Source of the DNA: Thamnidium elegans
Taxonomy: Eukaryota; Mucoromycota; Mucoromycetes; Mucorales; Mucoraceae
Direction: 5' to 3'
DNA: 64,000 bases
Assembly (NCBI GenBank): GCA_025201345.1
Contig: JAIXMG010000021.1
Coordinates: 216,001 to 280,000, forward strand
This document shows positions 35,754-50,385 of the stretch, in pieces. Every line of letters starts with the position of its first letter. Positions within the stretch are counted from its first letter, which is position 1. The notes beneath the pieces are model-generated. The model made no database searches and was not told the origin of the DNA. It was given only the letters and a program-made list of their open reading frames with translations. A program made the translations under genes and the position numbers.

Positions 35754-36857
35754 TTATGTATAGATTATTAATGACAATAAAGAAGTTTTTTGAAATTTTC
35801 TTGGAAGATCCGCCAATCTTACTAGCTCTTTTACTTTTCTATGTATGAACCCTTTATTCGCCTTCTTTTCCGGTACGGGTTCTTTAATAGAATCAACTTG
35901 TTCCATTCTTTGTAGGACATGATATAACCAAGATAAGTATAAATAAGGTCTAGCTCCAACATTAGCTGTGGTTAATGATAATGGGCTCATCAAACGTGCG
36001 CTTTCAATTTTCAATCTAGTTATAATCGCCTTTTGAGGTTCAGTAAGATTCATAGATCCTTTATAGCTAATACTAGTATAGTTTGAAATAATATCAAATA
36101 TCTGTTCGGCCAGTTCTCGTTTATGAGCCGTCGAGCAAGAAATGCGAAATTCGGAATTTGTTGAAGATAAACATGTAAAAAAAATCTTAAAGATCTCTTC
36201 TTGTAGTTATCGGCAACATGGTTATGAATTAGTGCTGAGTAGCTTCTAATAATAGCAGTAACGACAGTAGTAAATCCTTGAGAATAAAACCTTTCAGGAA
36301 TATAAGTATCACCCAGCATCTCTGTAAAACAATTAAAACTTTCTATTACATGTGGCAAAGTTTTAGATCCGATATTCATTACAAGGGAAGCAAAGTCGTA
36401 AAGAAATGTATGTGTCAACGGAGGAATTGGCATACCCGCACTTAAGAGTTCAAGAATAAAGAAATTTACGAACAAAGAAGTGGTGGAAGTAACATCTCTG
36501 TAATGCGATACAGCTTTTTGAACGGCTACACAAAATGAAGCATTGACTTCATTATTAGCCAGATTAATAGTATTTTTAAGACTTGTTTTAATAACGAAAC
36601 GAGATTTTTTTTGGTTTTCGCAAATGTTCTTCATGACGACGACAAACTTTGTTGGCCATACTTGCGTGTCCCAGTGTACCACAATCCTTACAAGCTCTTT
36701 TCTTACTAGTAGCATATTTTGGTCCTACTTCTTTTAAAGCGGCAGCCTTGGCAGTAGCTCTTTCGATTTTTTTCTTCATTTTTTGAGGCATCACTCTCGA
36801 AACAGATTCAGCACCTTCAGAAAAGATAGAGCCTTCTCTTAAAGAAAGCGTAACATC
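35754..36857 (-). pseudogene. Frameshifted zinc-knuckle ORF, probably transposon-derived
   Basis: Three minus frames join into one protein if two single-base slips at homopolymers (about 36605-36612 and 36178-36184) are allowed. Frame 1 contains a CCHC-like knuckle, CKDCGTLGHASMANKVC. Frame 2 continues SRFVIKTSLKNTINLANNEV, LLSAGMPIPPLTHTFLYDFA and VVTAIIRSYSALIHNHVADN. Frame 3 reads STNSEFRISCSTAHKRELAE, LTTANVGARPYLYLSWLYHV and ends near SLLSLI. The layout (knuckle, then a helical domain, then a SLxxI stretch) resembles the N-terminal half of repetitive Mucorales transposon ORFs, possibly TnpB/Fanzor-linked; that link is from memory and uncertain. The nuclease half is absent. Confidence 0.45.
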
Positions 36858-37779
36858 TTAAGCAAATCTATTGGAAAAAAAAAGTTGGTGATAACAAAGC
36901 TTTTTATAGTATGCTCTCGAATCTGTTGTAACAACTGCCTATACGTGTATTTGAAACTACTTGTGTCATTGTGTTATTTTGATAAGTAAGCTGTAATACG
37001 TAAAAGCTTGTTTGCACACAATTGTTTTTAATTTATATAGTTGCTTATAATAAGAAAGAAATCTAATTAATACGTAGATAATATTATTGATGTATATAAT
37101 TTTATGTAATTTGATATATAATAATATCACACTTGTATAAATGATGTATACTTTATTTCTCCTAAATATCCTAAATAACAATGATTCTTATACTTTCACT
37201 ATACTCATAAAAAAAACTCTATTTGTATTAGGGTTTATCTCAATTATATTTCAGTAAAAGATTTATGTACCAATCTCTCTTCTATAGAAGAAAAATACCA
37301 ACGCTCAATATGCATCACATCTTAAAAACACAACTTTTTATCCAACCGACAAAAACCCTCAGAAACTAAAGAGTCATATCACAGTCTTAAGATAAACGGA
37401 GTTAAAAGCCACAATGAGGAAGGAAATACATTACTGTGCATTTAACTTTTAAAATAACATGTCTCTTTTTATATGCTACTTATACAAAAAGGATTTCCAA
37501 AAATATCTTGAATTTTCCTCAATAATTGTATTTAAACTTTCCCAAATATTCACTTTCTCTTTCTTAATAACCTGTAACTTTTCTAATACCAATACCTTTT
37601 TGACTTTTTATGGTTTTAAAACGCAGTTACCAAGTATGGGTTGATACAATTTATTTAATTCAATTGACGGTCCGCCTTTAACCTTACTTTTTTTCTCTTC
37701 TCCTTTTTTTTATATTCACATATTTGCTTTGTTTCTTTACAACAAAAAATAAAAAAATACCCACAAAAAAAATATAGAA
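36858..37779. other. Intergenic 5' flank of the MAP kinase gene
   Basis: AT-rich DNA with no supported gene. A pyrimidine-rich stretch at 37680-37740 followed by an A-rich leader directly precedes the kinase ATG, as at many promoters in this window. Confidence 0.5.
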
Positions 37780-39334
<1,555 letters not shown>

Positions 39335-40553
39335 GCCTTTTTTTATTTTTCTTTTTTTTTTTTACCTTTTCCCCTTATTCCCTTTAAATCTATATAAAAA
39401 CTTTAAAAAAAAAAAGATCATTCCGTATTTGGTGAAAATCTAGAATGCTCGGCCCAAGTAAGGGGAAAACGCCTCAACCTAATTAAATCAACTAAACTCA
39501 TCATTTGTTGTTGTTGTTTGTAGAGGAAATCCTATAGACTATTCTAATAATTTACTTGATTCGTAAGAGCACCGATATTCTCCCTTTTTTTTTTATTGGT
39601 ATGTACATGATTGTTATTATTTTATAGGGTATAATAGAATACATACGAGATATATATATACGAGATATATCTTAGTTTCTCGGTTTATGTGTGTAATATA
39701 TAAATTAACTTGGTGCAATGTAACCTAGACAACTGTTTATTTCCCATGGACTTGTTTGTACCTTTTTTTTGCTGTTTTTTTAATGCACGGAGTCAGACAG
39801 TTGTTTACAGTGGATGATACTAAATTTGACTTACTTTTTTTTTATCCATCATACTCGGGTCTCTGCTTTTTTTTTAAGGAGGCAATGTTGGATTTATTAT
39901 GATACATGTGGCGTACTTTATAATAATAATATTCTTTTTGTGTGTGAGCGACTAATATTTATATTATAGGTTGAATTCGATATTGGACGAAATCAAACAC
40001 AAACATGTAAAGTTGTAAAAAAAAGGGGGGGTCAAGATGAACTTGATGTACTTTCTCCTAAATTACGGGTTTTTTTCTTCTTTGCACTCCCCCTTACGCC
40101 CCCACTTTTTCCAAGTAGATACAGTTGTGTACGTTTATTTTAGCGGATTATAATAATGATTACACGCGAAGATGATAGAAGTTTTTTTTTTAGGTTAGTT
40201 TTTGAGCCAGAAAAAATAAAATGTAACACACATAGGCAGTCAAAAAAACTAGACCATTTTAAATTGCAATCTTGGTTTTTCGAGTGCAGTTTTTAAAGGG
40301 AGTTTTCAGGGGGGACGGATTCTTTTTTTTTTTTTAAAGTTTACTGCCAATATATCACTCTTGTCAATCCAAAAGTACAATTAAGCCAATGATAGCTACA
40401 GTTTCCATTTAAGCATTAGTAGTTTTTTTTTATTTTTTTTTATTTTTTTTTCGGATTTTTTTCCAACCCATTGGTATAAAAAAAACCTTGTTATTTTTTT
40501 TTTATCCTTTTTATTATTATTTTTCTTTTACTTTATTATTATTGCTTTTTGTA
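39335..40553. other. Intergenic, no gene seen
   Basis: This is the 3' flank of the MAP kinase gene and the 5' flank of WC-1. It is T-rich with repeated ATATATACGAGATATAT motifs near 39640-39670. No coding frame or RNA gene was supported. A T/C-rich tract precedes the WC-1 ATG. Confidence 0.5.
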
Positions 40554-42755
40554 ATGTCCAACTTTGAAAAAGATAGCCAGTGGGATCAACAGAGAACAGC
40601 AACAGCTACTCAAGTACCTTTTGACATTTCAGGTTTAAACCAACCTATTCTCAATGACCAACAATTAACAGAGATTCCTACTATTGATCTCGCACCTATT
40701 GAAGTAGAACAAACGTCTGACGCGCCTTTGACAGGTGTATATTCTAGCTCCGGATTTGATATGGTCGGTGTTCTTTCTCGCCTCGTCAACAGGTATATAT
40801 ACGATACGGACTTATAAGAAACGTTATTAAACCTTTTTTTTTTTTTTTTTTTTTTTTTTTGCAGACCAAACCCTCAAATCAACTTGGGTCCAATTGATAT
40901 GTCTTGTTCATTTTTAGTCACTGATGCTCGTCAATACGATTGCCCTATCGTTTATTGCTCACCTACTTTTGAGCACTTGACAGGTTATCATGCAAATGAA
41001 ATCGTGGGTCGTAATTGTAGATTCTTACAAGCTCCTGATGGTCAAGTCACTTGTGGATCTCGTCGTACTTATACCGATAATCAAGCTGTGTACCATTTAA
41101 AAGCTCAAATGCTGCAAAATAAAGAACATCAAGCTAGTATTATTAATTATCGTAAAGGTGGACAAGTAAGTAAATATATATTTTTTTGTGTTTGTGAAAC
41201 CATGAGTTTTAATTCTTTAAAATAGCCTTTTGTTAATCTTATTACGGTTATTCCTATTACCAATGAACATAATGAAGTTGCGTTTTTTGTCGGATTGCAA
41301 GTTGATTTGGTAGAACAGCCCAATGCCATTTTAGAAAAAATGAAAGGTAAATAATAAACACGTCTAAAAAGCGGTTTATTTATGTAACTAACATTTTTGA
41401 TTAGATGGTACTTATTCGGTTAATTATCAACAAATGAATATCCCTCCTTATATTCCTGGCAGTAGTAAGTTTTTTTATTGTTGTTGTCGTTTGCTTACTG
41501 TACTCATCCTATTTTTAAATTGCTAGGTTACAGCTCAGAACCTGTCGATGATTACTTCCGTGAGTTACCTACTACAGCACCCGCTTGTTCTACATTGGCT
41601 TCACCCGAGATTCTTGAACTTGTTAACTGTGCTGGTGACAATGAGCAACAGTTACAGCAAGAATGGAATAAACTTTTATTGGATCAATCTGAAGATTTTA
41701 TTCATGTCTTGTCACTTAAAGGTTTCTTCCTCTATTGTTCTCGTTCTTCTTCTCACTTGTTAGAACATGATCCCGAGGAGTTGGTTGGTCACCCCTTGTC
41801 TTCCATTTGTCATCCTTCTGATATTGTACCTGTCATGCGTGAAATTAAAGAAGCTGCTGGTAATACTGATAAGGTAGTCAACCTCATCTTCCGTGTACGT
41901 CGTAAATACTCTGGATATATGTGGATGGAATGCCAAGGCAAGATTCACGTTGATCAAAGTAAGGGTCGTAAATGTTTGATCTTGGCTGGTAGAGAAAGAC
42001 CCATGTATGAGTTGGTTCGTAAAGAGATGGTCCAAGCAAGTGATATCACCAATGGACCCGAATTCTGGACCAAGGCTACATTAACTGGCTTGTTCTTGCA
42101 TGTTACGCCTACCAGTGAAGAAGTCGTTGGATTTGCTGCTGACTCTCTTGAGGGAGCTACACTCTATCAATATGTTGGTGATAATAATGTACGTGATATC
42201 ACCAGAGCTCTTGAGTTGGTTAAAGAAGGCCGTATTGTCAACCTTCATCATACCATGCAAAATAATAAGGGTGATTATATCCCTGTATTCTCCACCTTTT
42301 ATCCCGGTGATGTTTCGTTTGGCGTTGGTCGTCCCTCTTTCGCTCTTATTCAGGTCAGAGCTAAAGAAAACGGATCTACTCATAATCAACCTGTATTGGA
42401 GTCTATGATGGATACTCCCTCCGATAACGATGAAAACTTATTTGCTGAACTTGAAACAGTCAGAGGTACCTCATGGCAATATGAACTTCATCAACTTCAA
42501 TTGGCTAACCGCAAATTGAGAGAACAACTTGAAAACTTGAATAATCCTAAGCGTAGAAAGCAAAAGAAGAAGAAGGCTGTTGAAGCCGCGGATATTCCTA
42601 AAATGTGTGCTCAATGTCAAAGTAAAGATTCTCCAGAGTGGAGAAAGGGTCCTAATGGTCCCAAGGAGTTATGTAACGCTTGTGGGTTGCGTTATGCCAA
42701 GCTATTGGCTTCCAAGAAGTCTGACGCTCCTTCAATTCAAACTGTCACTGCCTAA
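40554..42755 (+). CDS. wc-1: White-Collar-1-type blue-light photoreceptor and GATA transcription factor
   Basis: This is a nuclear flavin photoreceptor that pairs with a WC-2 partner to activate light-induced genes (madA / mcwc-1 in Mucorales). The exons are 40554-40792, 40865-41165, 41226-41346, 41405-41464 and 41527-42755, giving 649 residues. The LOV domain spans about 85-225 with the flavin-adduct Cys131 in GRNCRFLQ, preceded by [13 protein letters not shown], so it should sense light. PAS-B follows ([18 protein letters not shown]), then PAS-C ([20 protein letters not shown]). A basic stretch KRRKQKKKK precedes a C-X2-C-X18-C-X2-C GATA finger (CAQC...CNAC, 601-626). Start MSNFEKD was chosen; an in-frame ATG 22 codons earlier would translate a Phe/Leu-coding pyrimidine leader. 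Confidence 0.95.
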
Positions 42756-44244
42756 AAAAAAAAAACTCGTATACCTTTTTTATCCCCTTCTCGTACTGCA
42801 CACATATTCTTTTAGCAAATAAAAAAAAAAATGGTCTGTTGTGATTACTACTATTTTTTTTTTTTTTTTTTTTTTTTTTTGAGTTGCGAACCTGGTTCAA
42901 TCTGTTGCACGGCGGATTCAAAAAGTATGACGCTCTATTTCGTTTACTCATAAAAAAGGGATTGTTGCATGAATTAGATATAATTACCTATTACGCTTAT
43001 TACGAATATTACGAACACTACGCCAGTGTGTGAAAAAAGATAGCGTTGTATAATTCATATAAAAACAAAGTATTTTTTTTATAGAGCATGTCTACGTCCT
43101 TTCAAAGGGTCGATGTCAACGAATACAACTCTTGTAAAAGTAGTACAACCGCTGCGTAAAAAAAACAATGAGTTACACTTTGGTTGGCCGAGTAAATTGG
43201 TTATGTGTCAAGAATTCCTCTAAAAAAAGCAGTTTCCAACTTGGTGCTCTAAGAGAAAATGTTAATTTTATGGATGTGCTATTCATCAGGAAAAAAAGTA
43301 TAGGGTCGAATAAGCGAGGCATGCAAAACAATTGCTACTATATATAACAACTATTTTGTCGAAAACTTCGAAAATATACATACATATGTATGATAACCTT
43401 ATATCGAATTTCAGGACCTTCGTATGAAGATAATAAAAATATAGTATATGATCATGTAATGGATGCATTACCAATTAGACCACCTGGGCCGCTCGAGATC
43501 CCTGGCGGAATCTTATCTCATCTTTCAATAATTTTAAATGATAGTATGATGTCAATACGTAATAGACCGCCCATATTTCCGTGGAACAGGATAGCTCTTC
43601 CGAGAGGTCCGCTATAAAAAACTTTTATGTGGTAAAAAATGAATACAGAGGTAATATATTATTGCAGTTATTTATTCTGTATTTTCAGAGTGTATAGTAG
43701 AAGCCATCACGCTATCAAAACTAGGTAAATTCTTTAAAAAAGCAAGGATACACTATCATTGGGCACGCTAGGAAACCTATTGGTTGTAAAGATGAAGAAA
43801 ACAGAAAAAGGCTTTTCAATAGCATGGTATCCACAAAAAAACTAACAATGGTAATAATTGACACGTTATCTTATGACCACAAATTCCACGGATTCAAGAG
43901 AGAAAGACCGTTTTGAATGGTCCAACAGTTCTATTGTCTTTTGATTGTAGACCAAAATCAGTTCAAAGATCCACCGTTATCCCATACTTATTAAATATTA
44001 TTTTCAAACGCGAAATATTGTATAACATACCCAAGCCAAATTGGATCACTTTTTTTTTAATCTAATTACTATTGGTTTAAAAAAAAAGTATTACACAAGA
44101 CTTGGTATCTTATTTTTTTTTCTTTTTTCTCTTTCTCTCTCTTTTGAAAAGAAACAAACAAAAACAATATATATATATATATACACATATAAAAAAACAC
44201 TTCCCTTCCCCTTTCTTTCTTTTTTTTCTGCTGATTGAAAAAAA
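42756..44244. other. Intergenic 1.5 kb, no supported gene
   Basis: A plus-strand frame near 43420-43617 (ISGPSYEDNKN, RPPGPLEIPGGIL, ends PRGPL) follows a TTTCAG acceptor-like site and could be a lone exon, but I recognise nothing in it. The rest is AT-rich with a poly-T tract at about 42853-42880. A T/C-rich, then A-rich, leader precedes the ROM2 ATG. Confidence 0.45.
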
Positions 44245-47200
44245 ATGTCTAATCAACAACATCAGTCACCAACTCCACATCACCAATATTATGAGAACGA
44301 AGGACCAAATAACTCTATTGATGAAGTTGAGGCCATGTTGCATTCACTTGTTGGGTCTCAGCCTCAACCATCTATGAGTGGCTACGCATATAGCCAACAA
44401 CCTGTAAGTTGTATGATAATATATATATATATATAAAACTGTAACTGATACTATTATAAAGCAGCAGGGTAATTATTTTAATTATCATTCTAATCATAAC
44501 GTTCGACCTCCCCCTCAACTTCCACCTCGTACTGAAAGTAACGGTTACCACGGTAATAATATGGAAGGGTCTAACCATGGTTACGGTAATACCGAGTTTA
44601 ATAATGGGCATCAAGGTAATAATAACACTAATATGGAAGGGTCCAACAAGTATTATTATCCAAATGAAAGTTATTATGGTTATACACCTACTACTACTAC
44701 AAACCAACCTTATGATAACTATCCACAACAAACGCCTTTACCCCAAAGAGTATCATCTATTGCTAATGAATATATGAATCATGGGATGATTGATAATTCT
44801 ACACCACCAGCAGTTAGTCCAATGTATACAATGCCTACACCTCATTACCAGCCTCAACCTCAACAACAGGAACCTGTATACCCCCCAGTTCAATACCGAC
44901 ATCATCAAAGAAATTATAGCCAAGGTACTGCATCACCACCCGGATCTCCTCCTCGTTTTCCTCAAGTACAACCTTATCAAACCATATCTGGATACTCTGA
45001 TGCAACACAAGAATTAATTAGTAGTTCATATCGTCCTGCATTTATACAAAATACTTCTGAAACTTCTACCAATGTATCTACTCCAGCAGATACACCACCA
45101 GCTGTTGTTGGAGGGTTTAGACCACAACCTCAACCTGCTGTAACCAGTAGTACTAATAGACGTACACCTTCTTCATTAAGATCAAATGTCATTATGACGA
45201 TTGAAAGGCCAAGATATACTTTTGTACCGGAATCTGAAAATAACGAGGGCGAAGTGCCTTTTATCCCGGTATCACCTGATACCGACAGCGATGAAGAGTA
45301 TTTTGTTAAACAGGTTACGCCACATCGGGTCAATGCGTATAGCCAGGATGATTATACTCAGGCTCCTCCTCCTGTTCAGTATGAGCAACAACAACAAGAA
45401 CAAATGCAACAGCAACAACATCAGCAACACATACAACAGCAACAACAACATCAGCAACAACAACAGGAACCTACCAACAGCATGACGTACAACGACCCCA
45501 CTCAATTCTACGTTTACCCTCCTGTTGTCGATCCATCTCAATTACCCCCTCAAGTTCCATTTGTATCTCAACAACAACAACCGGATCCACCTGCGCTTCC
45601 TTCGCACCAACCTGTTGAACCTACGCGATCTGAACCTACGCGATCTGAACCTCCTCCACCGCCTCCACAACGACGTACTGAGCCCAACTACGGTTTACTT
45701 TCTGTTTTATCCACGGCATTTATTCGACACGTAAAAGGACTTGAAAACGTTCGAGAGCTTTGGTGTGCTAGTGAATACAATGAATCATTTACAGGATCTG
45801 AAGCCGTTACTATCTTAAAAGGACTATTGTTGAATGAACAAGTACCTGAAGAATATTGTGTGTTGGTGGCTAATGCATTGATGAGATGTAAACCTAGTTT
45901 GTTTTCACCTACGCAGTACTCGCAAAGATCGTTGATTTCAAATACAATGTATAATTCAGATGATACGTATTTCTTGAATGAAGATGATGAGAATTTACCG
46001 AGAGGTGTGTTGCCTAGTTTAACTCCGTGCTATAGTTATACGTGTAGACCTGGACAAGGTGGATGTTATTCGGAGAGGTGTCCTAATAATGGAAAGGATT
46101 TTGTTAGTGACGATAAGGTAATAGTTTTGTACCTGAAAAAGGAAAAAACAAAAAACAAAGGATGTTGATGTTTTTTTTTGTGTAGGTTGAAGTTACTGTT
46201 TCTAGAAATGCTTCATTTAAATCAACTAGTTCTCCTGCTGGTGGCTGGGTAAATTATTATATTTATTTTAAAAAAGTTTCTGCCTACTAAAAACATTTTT
46301 TTATATATATTAGTTGATGCCACATGAGGCTTGGTCTGCCAGTGTAGACAGAGAATTCTTAAAGACTTTAGATCCTAAAGAAATTGGAAGACAAGAAGTG
46401 TTAAATGAAACTATTTATTCTGAAGAAAAGTATCTTTCTGATTTAACTATTCTTCACGAGGTAAAAATAAAATAAAATAAAAGAGTTATATAGAGTGAAG
46501 AGAAAACTAAAAAAAAAAAAAAATTCTATTTATCATAGGTCGTAGTACAAGGTTTGGAAAGATCAGGTGCATTAGACAAAGATCACGTACAAAACTTTAT
46601 TCAAACAGTATTTAACAACTACCAAGAATTATTACAAATCAGTGAAGCATTATTTAAAGATCTTTTACAAAGATTTCGAGACAATATTGGTAAATGTGTA
46701 CCTACTATTGGAGATATCTTGATTCAACACATGCAATTCTTTGAAAAGCCTTACGTTACTTACAGTCCTCAAGCGTTGATGGCTAAATACTTGGCTGAAC
46801 ATGAAATTAAAAACAATGCTGAATTTGAAAGGTTTACCAAGGAAATTACAAAACATGAACGAACAGATCGATTACCTATTTGGCATTATTTACTTTGTCC
46901 TGTTACTCGTATGCAAAGATATCCGTTACTGATTGAGGGTTTGTTAAAGAAGACGCCTAAGGATCATCCAGATCATGTATTTTTAACACGTAGTTATGAA
47001 ATTATTCGATCTGTGGCTTCCAAAGCTGATAACCAAGCAGTGCATATCAAGAACAGGTTGGCTATTTTAAATATTAGAGATCGTATCTTGTTTAAACAAG
47101 GTGAGGTACATGATTTGTTACTGGACAATCCAAATAGACGTCTGTACCACAAGGGTACTTTGAAACGAAGAAGTGGAACTTTGGATGTCACAGATAAAAA

Positions 47201-48875
47201 CGATATTTATGCGTTTGTGTTTGATCATATGATTGTCATGACTAAAATGAGAAAGACAAGTACCGGTGAAGAGTATCGACTGTGGAAAAAACCTATACCG
47301 TTACAGATGTTGGCAAAGTATCAAACAACTGGTTCTAATAGTGCTTCGGTTATTGGCATGCCGGCAGGAACAGGTGTCACATTAACTTTACATCACTTGG
47401 GATCGCGTGGTGGATTCGTGTATCCATTCTTTTGTTTAAATATGGAAGATAAAATGGAGTGGACTAAAGCTATTGATGATGCCAAAGCTTCAATGAAAAA
47501 GAGACATGGTGATTCAGATGTGTTTGAGTTGAGGCCCTTGGATGATGTTAATTTTAGAATCGGAAATGGACAGTCTAGCGGCACTACTACTAGAGTCAAT
47601 TGTTCAGTGCCATTTATCTCTTGCAGACAGGAAAAGAAAATTGCTATTGGTACTGATAACGGTGTGTTTTTTAAGACAGAAGGTCAAGATTCGGTGCGTC
47701 GTATTATTCAGTGTGAAAGTGTTATTCAGTTGGGTGTAATTGAAAAGTACCACATTCTCGTTGTTTTGACAGGTAAAGAAGAAAAAAAAAGGGCAATAGA
47801 AAATGGTATACTGATATTTTTTATATATATAGAAAAAGTGCTTCGTGCTTATCCTATTGATGTGCTCGATTCCAAGAGTAATACCAAAGCAACTGACCGT
47901 ATTGAAGCAGATATTGCTACCAATGTCAACTTCTTTCAAATCGGGTTCTGTAATGGACGTGATATGTTGGTCTATAAAAAGAAGAGAAATACTACCAGTG
48001 TGTTTGTTGCTTTAGAACCGTTTTGTGATTTACGTGATCCCAAAAATGAAAAGGCTTTAACGCAACGAGCTTCTATCTTTAGTACTCGTATTGATTATTT
48101 AAAGTGGTTTAAAAAATACAAGGTAAGAAAAGAGAGTATAGAGAGTTTCAAAAAAATTATTATTTTTTACTTATAAAAAAAAAACAATAGGATTTCTATA
48201 TTGGTGCAGATGCTAGTAATATTCATTTCCTGAAAGCTAAATTGAATATTGTTTGTGAAAGAGGTTTTGAAGTTATCGATCCAGAGAATTTGACAGTGGG
48301 TCGTGATATTCCTGACACAGAGGACCCTGAATTTTATTTTGTCACACGTCATGCTGAACCCTTAAAACCTTTGGCCATGTATCGTATTAGCGATAAGTTC
48401 TTGCTGTGTTATGATAAGTTTGCGTTCTATGTTAATAATCGTAATGGGTCTCTTGTGCCTAGAGCAGATAAGAGAAAGTGAGTATTATGAGTATTTTATC
48501 ATTATTATTACTAACTTTTTTTTTATAGACCTGCTACTGTTTGTGATTGGGAAGGTACTCCTACTCATATTTTATATGCCCATCCTTATATTATCGCTAT
48601 TGATCCATACTTTATTGAAGTTCGTCATGTGGAAACAGTAAGTGCTTACTCCCCCCCCCCTTTAAAAAAATTAAATATTAAAATATGTTTATTAGGGTGA
48701 ATTAAATCAAATCATTGCTGGTGAGAATATTCGTTTAGCTTATTATAATGGAGGTGGTGATAAACCTATTATCCATGTCTGTATGAACCACAGCCAAAAA
48801 CCAGATACACAAGCCTTATTCCAACTAGTTTTAACTAGTCAACGTAATTCAACTGGGTATTCTCGAAGAACCTAG
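44245..48875 (+). CDS. ROM2: Rho1 guanine-nucleotide exchange factor, ROM1/ROM2 type
   Basis: This activator of Rho1 GTPase acts at the plasma membrane in cell-wall integrity signalling and glucan synthesis. The exons are 44245-44403, 44465-46117, 46186-46248, 46314-46460, 46539-47772, 47833-48122, 48191-48477, 48529-48637 and 48696-48875, giving 1373 residues. The first 450 residues are Gln/Pro/Asn-rich with CAA/CAG repeats. A DEP-like domain (about 462-600) carries the ROM2 landmark CRPGQGGCYSERCPNN. The DH domain starts GRQEVLNETIYSEEKYLSDL and includes LLCPVTRMQRYPLLIEGLLK. PH follows (RLYHKGTLKRRSG). The CNH domain is AIGTDNGVFFKTEG, EKVLRAYPIDVL, VCERGFEVIDPENL and ends HPYIIAIDPYFIEVRHVETG. 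Exon 2 may begin 3 nt later (NAGNAG acceptor GCAGCAG). Confidence 0.94.
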
Positions 48876-49007
48876 TTGATACATATATGAATACCAGTTT
48901 TTATTTTTAAATAAATGTATATTAAAATTCTTGATGGACCTATTTTATCATCCTTTTTTATCACCTATATATATATATATATTCCTGTTTTTTTTACGAG
49001 TTTTTTT

Positions 49008-50012
49008 TTATAATCCAAACCAAGATGTAGCACATCCTGCACCAATAATTTTAATATGAGTTTGTGGTAAAGTAATAGGTGTATCTATAAAGTCTTTATC
49101 TGTAGTACAGTTTCCATGCTCGTTCCACCCCCAAGCAGTAACATTTCCATTGTTAGTAATAACAAGCGTATGCTCTGATCCACAAGCTACACTCTTGATA
49201 TTGTTCAGTGGTTGATCCGTTACTTGTCCATGATCTTTTCTTCCCCACATGGTCAAGTTTCCATTTTGATCTAGTGATGCACTATGATGCCAACCTGCAT
49301 CAATAAATACAGAGTTTGCAAGAATGATATGATCTGCGCTTATTTGTCCCAACTGACCATATTTATTAGAACCAAACCCATATACTGTACCATCTTTCCC
49401 CCTTAACAATGTATGCACATGGCCACACACAATTTGAACAATAGGCTGTGGTGTAATTATCTTTTGAACCGTTCGGATATCTTTTTTATCTGTGATGGCG
49501 GTCAGAGATGGGCCTAGTTGTCCGTGACGACCACATCCCCAGCCGTACACTTGTCCTGTTCGGTCTAATGCTAATGAATGACGCCAACCACATGCTATGG
49601 AAATAATGTCTTTTAGTTGCGTAGGAGCGATGGCAACCAAGTCTTGTGTACTGTTTCCATCGAGTTCGTTCCATTTACTGGTACCGACTCCGTAAACTTG
49701 GTTAGTATCAGACAGTAAAAGTGTAAAAGCCCAGCCGCATGCAACGTCTTTCCAGATGAAATGGTCCCATCTTTGTTGGTATTGTGGGTCTGCAGCGGAT
49801 GATGCAACGTGTTCGCCTAATTGTGAAGAACCGGTCATGTATAAACGACCTGAACTGGTAATGACGGCCGAGTGGTTACCACCACCTGTTATCTTTTCAA
49901 TGGTTTCGGTAGACGGGATACCTTTGCATGGTGTTGGGATGTTGGTGTCCGTTAAATGGCCAATACCTAATTGACCGTTGCCGTTGGAACCAAAGCCTAA
50001 TAATTGAGTCAT
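49008..50012 (-). CDS. ATS1: RCC1-repeat protein, Ats1 orthologue
   Basis: This intronless gene encodes 334 residues with RCC1/beta-propeller repeats: LLGFGSNGNGQLGIG, IACGWRHSLALDRTGQVYGWG, IVCGHVHTLLRGKDGTVYGFG, SVACGSEHTLVITNNGNVTAWG. Size and the C-terminal AWGWNEHGNC...GAGCATSWFGL match yeast Ats1 (333 aa, ending WGWGEHGNC...GGCATTWIVL). Ats1 is known to bind Kti11/Dph3 and to act in diphthamide synthesis on elongation factor 2 and in tRNA wobble modification. A SERGEF-like role is the alternative. It shares a 373-nt divergent upstream region with SPB1, which contains one CACGTG (50274-50279). Confidence 0.85.
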   Translation of the reverse strand: MTQLLGFGSNGNGQLGIGHLTDTNIPTPCKGIPSTETIEKITGGGNHSAVITSSGRLYMTGSSQLGEHVASSAADPQYQQRWDHFIWKDVACGWAFTLLLSDTNQVYGVGTSKWNELDGNSTQDLVAIAPTQLKDIISIACGWRHSLALDRTGQVYGWGCGRHGQLGPSLTAITDKKDIRTVQKIITPQPIVQIVCGHVHTLLRGKDGTVYGFGSNKYGQLGQISADHIILANSVFIDAGWHHSASLDQNGNLTMWGRKDHGQVTDQPLNNIKSVACGSEHTLVITNNGNVTAWGWNEHGNCTTDKDFIDTPITLPQTHIKIIGAGCATSWFGL

Positions 50013-50385
50013 TTTGTATTTTAAAAAAAGAAGGAGCGGAAGTATTTTCTGAAAGTTAAGGCAAAAATTTAAGGCGGTTTATAGTGAGTGCTTTAAGATT
50101 TTTTTTTCGATAGCTGGATATTCATATACTAATGACAAAAGTATATCTTAGTTATATATCTAAACCTGACACTATTTTGATATATATTGAAAGTGAAGGG
50201 TGGTTGCATAACAAAAGAGGTACCTTTTTTTGTTCTTTTTTGCATTAAATAGAAAAACCAGTCTCACGTGGCTTGTATGTCCTTTTTTTCGATTTCCTAA
50301 TAAATTAAAGTTTTTTTTTTCTTTTTTCTCTTTTTTTTTCTGTCAGTTACGACTTTCTTCCATTTTTAAAAAAAAAGAATAGATC

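Noticed and set aside
43390..43617. Plus frame with ISGPSYEDNKN and PPGPLEIPGG
   Set aside because: The SGP resemblance to the EVSGPP remnant is too short to support a call; kept only as a note in the intergenic entry.
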